A program made the position numbers and the translations under genes. Below the pieces are notes generated by a model, which saw only the letters and a program-made list of their open reading frames with translations, was not told the DNA's origin and did not search any database. Below, piece by piece: positions 60,901 through 64,000 of a DNA stretch of 64,000 nt (position 1 is its first letter; the number at the start of each line of letters is the position of its first letter). This stretch comes from Desulfoluna limicola (GTDB lineage: Bacteria; Desulfobacterota; Desulfobacteria; Desulfobacterales; Desulfolunaceae): positions 3,247,501 to 3,311,500 of the forward strand of contig NZ_AP024488.1 in NCBI RefSeq assembly GCF_021654575.1, in the 5' to 3' direction.

Positions 60901-63897
60901 TCACCTGACCCCATTCAACATGGGTTTTAACGCGGAGTAATCATGGAACGAAAGCCCCATATATTCCGATGTTCCAAGAAATTGCCCCGAAAGGGTCTCC
61001 ACAACCTGCGCCCATTCATCTCTATCCATGGGATAAAGGGTATCCGAAACCGGAGCTTTGCTGGAAAATTCAAGCCCAACTTCGATGGGACCCGCGGCCT
61101 CGACAAGAACGGTTTTTACAGCGTTGATAGTCTTATCCGGGGTATTAAAGTAAGCCATGACCGTAATCCCATCGGTAAGACGGGCGATCTGGCGCATAAG
61201 GGCTCTGTGTTGTTCCTGGGAAAAATATTTAACCGGGCAGTCCACCCACAGGGGCATCACGTCACCAATGCGGGTTTCGGCCCGTTTCAGAAGTCGAAGG
61301 TAGCTGGTGTTGAGAGCTTCCCGCACCTCATTGTCCGTCTCCCACCCCGGAATAGAGTGGGGCTCCAAGTCAATTTTGACACCGGTAATTTTGGGTTCAA
61401 GCCTGTTTTTCGAGGCATTGAACTGCATGATCCGGTCGATACCGCGGGTCAGGTCCTGGATCGCTTTGTTATCCGTAAGCCACTCAGGTTCACCAAGCAG
61501 GGCCCAGACCTCAATCCCCTCTTCCGCGCATGCATTCAAAAAGAGGGTAAACCGTTCCCGGAACATCATCTCGGTTAAAAGGCGCGAATCAGAGTAGAGA
61601 TACGCATAGACCCTGTTTATGTTGCCTGCCTTTGCCGCGCGAAGAAACGCCGCTGTTCCGGCGGGAGTTCCAATTGCCGCCTTTGTCTCCCACAGCCAGA
61701 GCGACGCCATCGTCTGATCCACGTGTTTGGATGAAAACCCTTCAATCTGCTCCGGGAGAAACGTCGAGCGTCCCGTTTCCCGCCACACATTCACATACCG
61801 GATGCCCAGGTCTTTTCTCACCTCGGCCAAACCTCCCACGGCGACGAGGTATTCCTGAACAGCGGTATTCACCGCCAGGGGGTCTCGCTGCGCCTCCTCA
61901 TCCAAGGTATCAATGGATTCATACAACCGGGCCACCCTGGCCTTTTCCAGGTAATATCTGGTGTTCGCTCTCTTTGCCATGTAATCATGTTTGGCGGCCT
62001 TGAAATCCATAAGGGCCTCGTCAAGGGAGAGCTGCACCTCGCCGGATACGATGCCGAGACGAATCCGAAGGGAATCTTTGATCTGCTGCCAGTATTGTTT
62101 GTGAAGCCTTGCCGACTTTTTGTTGGCGGTAGAAACGCTGCCACTGAGTGTCAGATTGATATTGTCTGTCACCGCATTGCTGGTGTTTCGGCCGGTGTAT
62201 TCATACTCCGCTGAAGCATTGAGCCGTCCCCGAACAGCGGGCCCTGCGGATTCCAGAAAATAGGCTTTTTTAAGTTCACTGGTGGCTGCCTTGATCCGGG
62301 GGTGGTTTAGAACGGCAAGGTCATGCAGTTCCCCTTCGTCACGGAACACGGCCTCATCCATGAACAAATCGTCACGGGCCAGGGTAATTCGAGTGCCCTG
62401 GGAGAGCCCGCACAGATGCTTCAACCGACGCTTGAGATAAAGCATCTGCTGCCTGTTGTGCTCCTGCTGCGCCCTGCCGGCGACCAAAACTCTATCCGCA
62501 GCCAGAAGCTGCACCCCATAGGCATCTCCCACGGTTTTCAGGGTTGAGTAGTGGCTGGCCCGCTTGCCATACACGGTCATCAACTCCTCCCAGACCGCCG
62601 CCATCTCGTTTAAATAGGCGATTTCGAAATAGAGCCGAATGGCTTCTGCGACCCGCTCATTGATTTCGTTGTCGAGCTGGTTTCTGGCGGTTTCTGCGGT
62701 GAGCCGGGCCGCCCTCCCCAGCTCCGTGTTGCGTTTGATATCAAACAAAGGCTGCACGAGCCCGACCAATCCGTCTATCAACGTTTGGGAAACAAAGCCC
62801 CCCTGATTGCTGAAAAACCCTGCAGGGGAGACGGTGCCGATTTCAAAATAAAACGAGGGATAATTGGGAAGTGTGGCAATGCCCACCTCCACCAAGGCAG
62901 CGGCAAAGAGCGCCCGTTTTAAGCTGACCTCGGGGTTTTGTGCCATGACCAGCGAGGTGATGTTCCTTACATCCATCGTCTCAGGCAGTTTGACAACCAC
63001 AGGGGTGGTGGCGCCATAGGCGTAGCGGCTTGTCAGGATGTACGGATTCTCTCCCGTTTCCTCGTTATCGGAACGGCTGTAGTCCGTAATGGCTCCATCA
63101 TCAGGATCCAGCCTGAAAAGGGACTGATACCCCTTTTTGTCGGATTCGAAGACCAGGGTTCTCCCATCGTCTGAATAGATGCGGGCAATCTCCCCTGCGT
63201 CGCCCAACGCATGTTCCTTCAGGTCCTGCCCGTTTTGATCGACGGACATGAGGCTGTGGACCCCATTTTCATTCCGAGCCAGGAAAAAAACCAACCCTTT
63301 GTCCCGAAGGTGAACGGGCAGGAAGGGCTCACCAGCAATTCCCCGCACCCTCTTTTTTCCGGCAAAACGAACCTCCCCTGAGCTGGTGTATTCAAACTCT
63401 AGCCGCACCAGGGAGAGATCCCGGTCCCCGGGGAGCCACCTGCCAGCATCGGAGAGGGCCTTGAACAAGGTAAACGTGTGGGGCTGTTCCGCCAGCGATG
63501 GGTCGGGCCCTTCGGCCTCTGCAGACAGCCGGACCAGTCGAAATGTCTGGGGGTCAAAATAATGAAGGGCGCCATGGCCCCCGTCGGCATCGTTGACCCT
63601 GAAAAATACGATGCTCTCCTGTGCCCAGATCTGAGGGAAATCCTCCGGCTTCGGGACCCGTTTCACCGACTGGTTTTCCACCCGGAACACGATCATGTCG
63701 TGTTCGGTGGCACCAAGGGTGTCGATGAGAGCTTGCTGGCCCATGTACACGGGTTCCATCAACTCTCTCACCAATGCCACATCGGCATCCTGGGATACCG
63801 ACTGGCGGTTCAGGGTGCTGCACCCCAGGCACACCAGACATATGCTCAGGGCAAGGACTTTTAGGGAGTGTCTTCCCAAGAACGCTCCCCTACTCAT
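60901..63897 (-). CDS. Multidomain lipoprotein: propeller-like N-domain, TolC outer-membrane channel, C-terminal TIM-barrel domain (998 aa)
   Basis: A signal sequence with a lipobox-like 'LVCLGC' (Cys26) leads into a ~270-residue region with beta-propeller-style repeats ('GEIARIYSDDGRTLVFESDK', 'GYQSLFRLDPDDGAITDYSR'). From ~300 to ~690 is an outer-membrane efflux (TolC) region: 'ITSLVMAQNPEVSLKRALFA', 'TLIDGLVGLVQPLFDIKRNT', 'LNHPRIKAATSELKKAYFLE', 'GIVSGEVQLSLDEALMDFKA'. The last ~270 residues resemble a glycoside-hydrolase-like TIM barrel ('NINRVYAYLYSDSRLLTEMM', 'ITGVKIDLEPHSIPGW', 'DVMPLWVDCP', 'DGITVMAYFNTPDKTINAVK'). The start codon overlaps the stop of the preceding gene. A channel with a carbohydrate-active domain next to an HlyD adaptor suggests polysaccharide export. 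Confidence 0.82.
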   Translation of the reverse strand: MSRGAFLGRHSLKVLALSICLVCLGCSTLNRQSVSQDADVALVRELMEPVYMGQQALIDTLGATEHDMIVFRVENQSVKRVPKPEDFPQIWAQESIVFFRVNDADGGHGALHYFDPQTFRLVRLSAEAEGPDPSLAEQPHTFTLFKALSDAGRWLPGDRDLSLVRLEFEYTSSGEVRFAGKKRVRGIAGEPFLPVHLRDKGLVFFLARNENGVHSLMSVDQNGQDLKEHALGDAGEIARIYSDDGRTLVFESDKKGYQSLFRLDPDDGAITDYSRSDNEETGENPYILTSRYAYGATTPVVVKLPETMDVRNITSLVMAQNPEVSLKRALFAAALVEVGIATLPNYPSFYFEIGTVSPAGFFSNQGGFVSQTLIDGLVGLVQPLFDIKRNTELGRAARLTAETARNQLDNEINERVAEAIRLYFEIAYLNEMAAVWEELMTVYGKRASHYSTLKTVGDAYGVQLLAADRVLVAGRAQQEHNRQQMLYLKRRLKHLCGLSQGTRITLARDDLFMDEAVFRDEGELHDLAVLNHPRIKAATSELKKAYFLESAGPAVRGRLNASAEYEYTGRNTSNAVTDNINLTLSGSVSTANKKSARLHKQYWQQIKDSLRIRLGIVSGEVQLSLDEALMDFKAAKHDYMAKRANTRYYLEKARVARLYESIDTLDEEAQRDPLAVNTAVQEYLVAVGGLAEVRKDLGIRYVNVWRETGRSTFLPEQIEGFSSKHVDQTMASLWLWETKAAIGTPAGTAAFLRAAKAGNINRVYAYLYSDSRLLTEMMFRERFTLFLNACAEEGIEVWALLGEPEWLTDNKAIQDLTRGIDRIMQFNASKNRLEPKITGVKIDLEPHSIPGWETDNEVREALNTSYLRLLKRAETRIGDVMPLWVDCPVKYFSQEQHRALMRQIARLTDGITVMAYFNTPDKTINAVKTVLVEAAGPIEVGLEFSSKAPVSDTLYPMDRDEWAQVVETLSGQFLGTSEYMGLSFHDYSALKPMLNGVR

Positions 63898-64000
63898 CTG
63901 AAAGATCCTTCATGGCAAGGGCAATGACATGCTCGGCAGAATCATGGGCGGGGCCCCCTTGAACCGCACTGAAGGAGACCTCGGGCTTGCAGAGATCGTA
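63890..64000 (-). CDS. C-terminal end of an upstream gene (5' part beyond window)
   Basis: The minus-strand frame is open from the window edge and ends TAG at 63890, giving 36 residues ('YDLCKPEVSFSAVQGGPAHD', then 'SAEHVIALAMKDLSDE'). Its stop overlaps the ATG of the 998-aa gene (ATGAGTAG), so it is the preceding gene of the same operon. Too little is visible to name a family. Confidence 0.65.
   Translation of the reverse strand, partial: YDLCKPEVSFSAVQGGPAHDSAEHVIALAMKDLSDE

Overview
The window looks like a chromosomal segment of an anaerobic, Gram-negative bacterium of the sulfate-reducer/deltaproteobacterial (Desulfobacterota) type. This is inferred from gene content: an activator plus two double-cubane-cluster-type reductases, a butyrate kinase with a phosphotransacylase, a DsrE protein, an old-yellow-enzyme oxidoreductase with an iron-sulfur cysteine cluster, and outer-membrane and lipoprotein export genes. 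No rRNA, tRNA, CRISPR array or complete prophage was seen. Most genes stand alone or in short operons, separated by 250-1,700 bp intergenic stretches full of dispersed palindromic repeats.

Layout. 1-4320: end of a YitT-like membrane protein, a small hypothetical gene, an OYE-family oxidoreductase, a methyltransferase, a nitroreductase remnant and a small charged protein. 4671-8033: an Omp85-like barrel, then a secreted DsrE protein and a TetR regulator that share an identical palindrome. 8841-12968: a very large repeat-rich surface protein. 13696-20881: an HgdC/YjiL-type activator, a CUT2-like ABC importer (binding protein, ATPase, permease) and two YjiM/DCCP-like reductases, all on the plus strand. 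This is the most promising candidate system. 21495-23125: HxlR regulator, nitroreductase and a frameshifted SDR relic. 23364-27756: LysR regulator, small secreted protein, LysE exporter and a small membrane protein. 28046-30208: a DUF3141 PHA-synthase-like hydrolase, followed by a gene-poor stretch. 31889-34795: EamA exporter and divergent MocR/PdxR regulator. 35064-36902: metal P-type ATPase. 37367-41914: an AttE-H-like ABC/lipocalin operon. 42101-44197: a group II intron. 44237-46909: an HTH-cupin-phosphotransacylase fusion and butyrate kinase. 47659-52791: an AapJQMP amino-acid importer. 53174-59073: GDPD phosphodiesterase, LysR, O-acetylhomoserine sulfhydrylase, ATP-grasp protein and spermidine-synthase-like methyltransferase. 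59691-64000: HlyD adaptor, a lipoprotein/TolC/TIM-barrel fusion and the end of a further gene, overlapping in one operon.

The most striking feature outside the genes is a family of intergenic elements. A constant loop (core GAGGAACGA, or in a second class ACCCGCAGGGG) sits on a stem whose sequence differs at every locus while base pairing is kept, flanked by constant small hairpins and a constant GCCGCCGGAGGC end. The group II intron has inserted exactly at the foot of one such stem, and removing it restores an intact element. Family assignments below rest on recognised motifs and remembered family features. No database search was possible.
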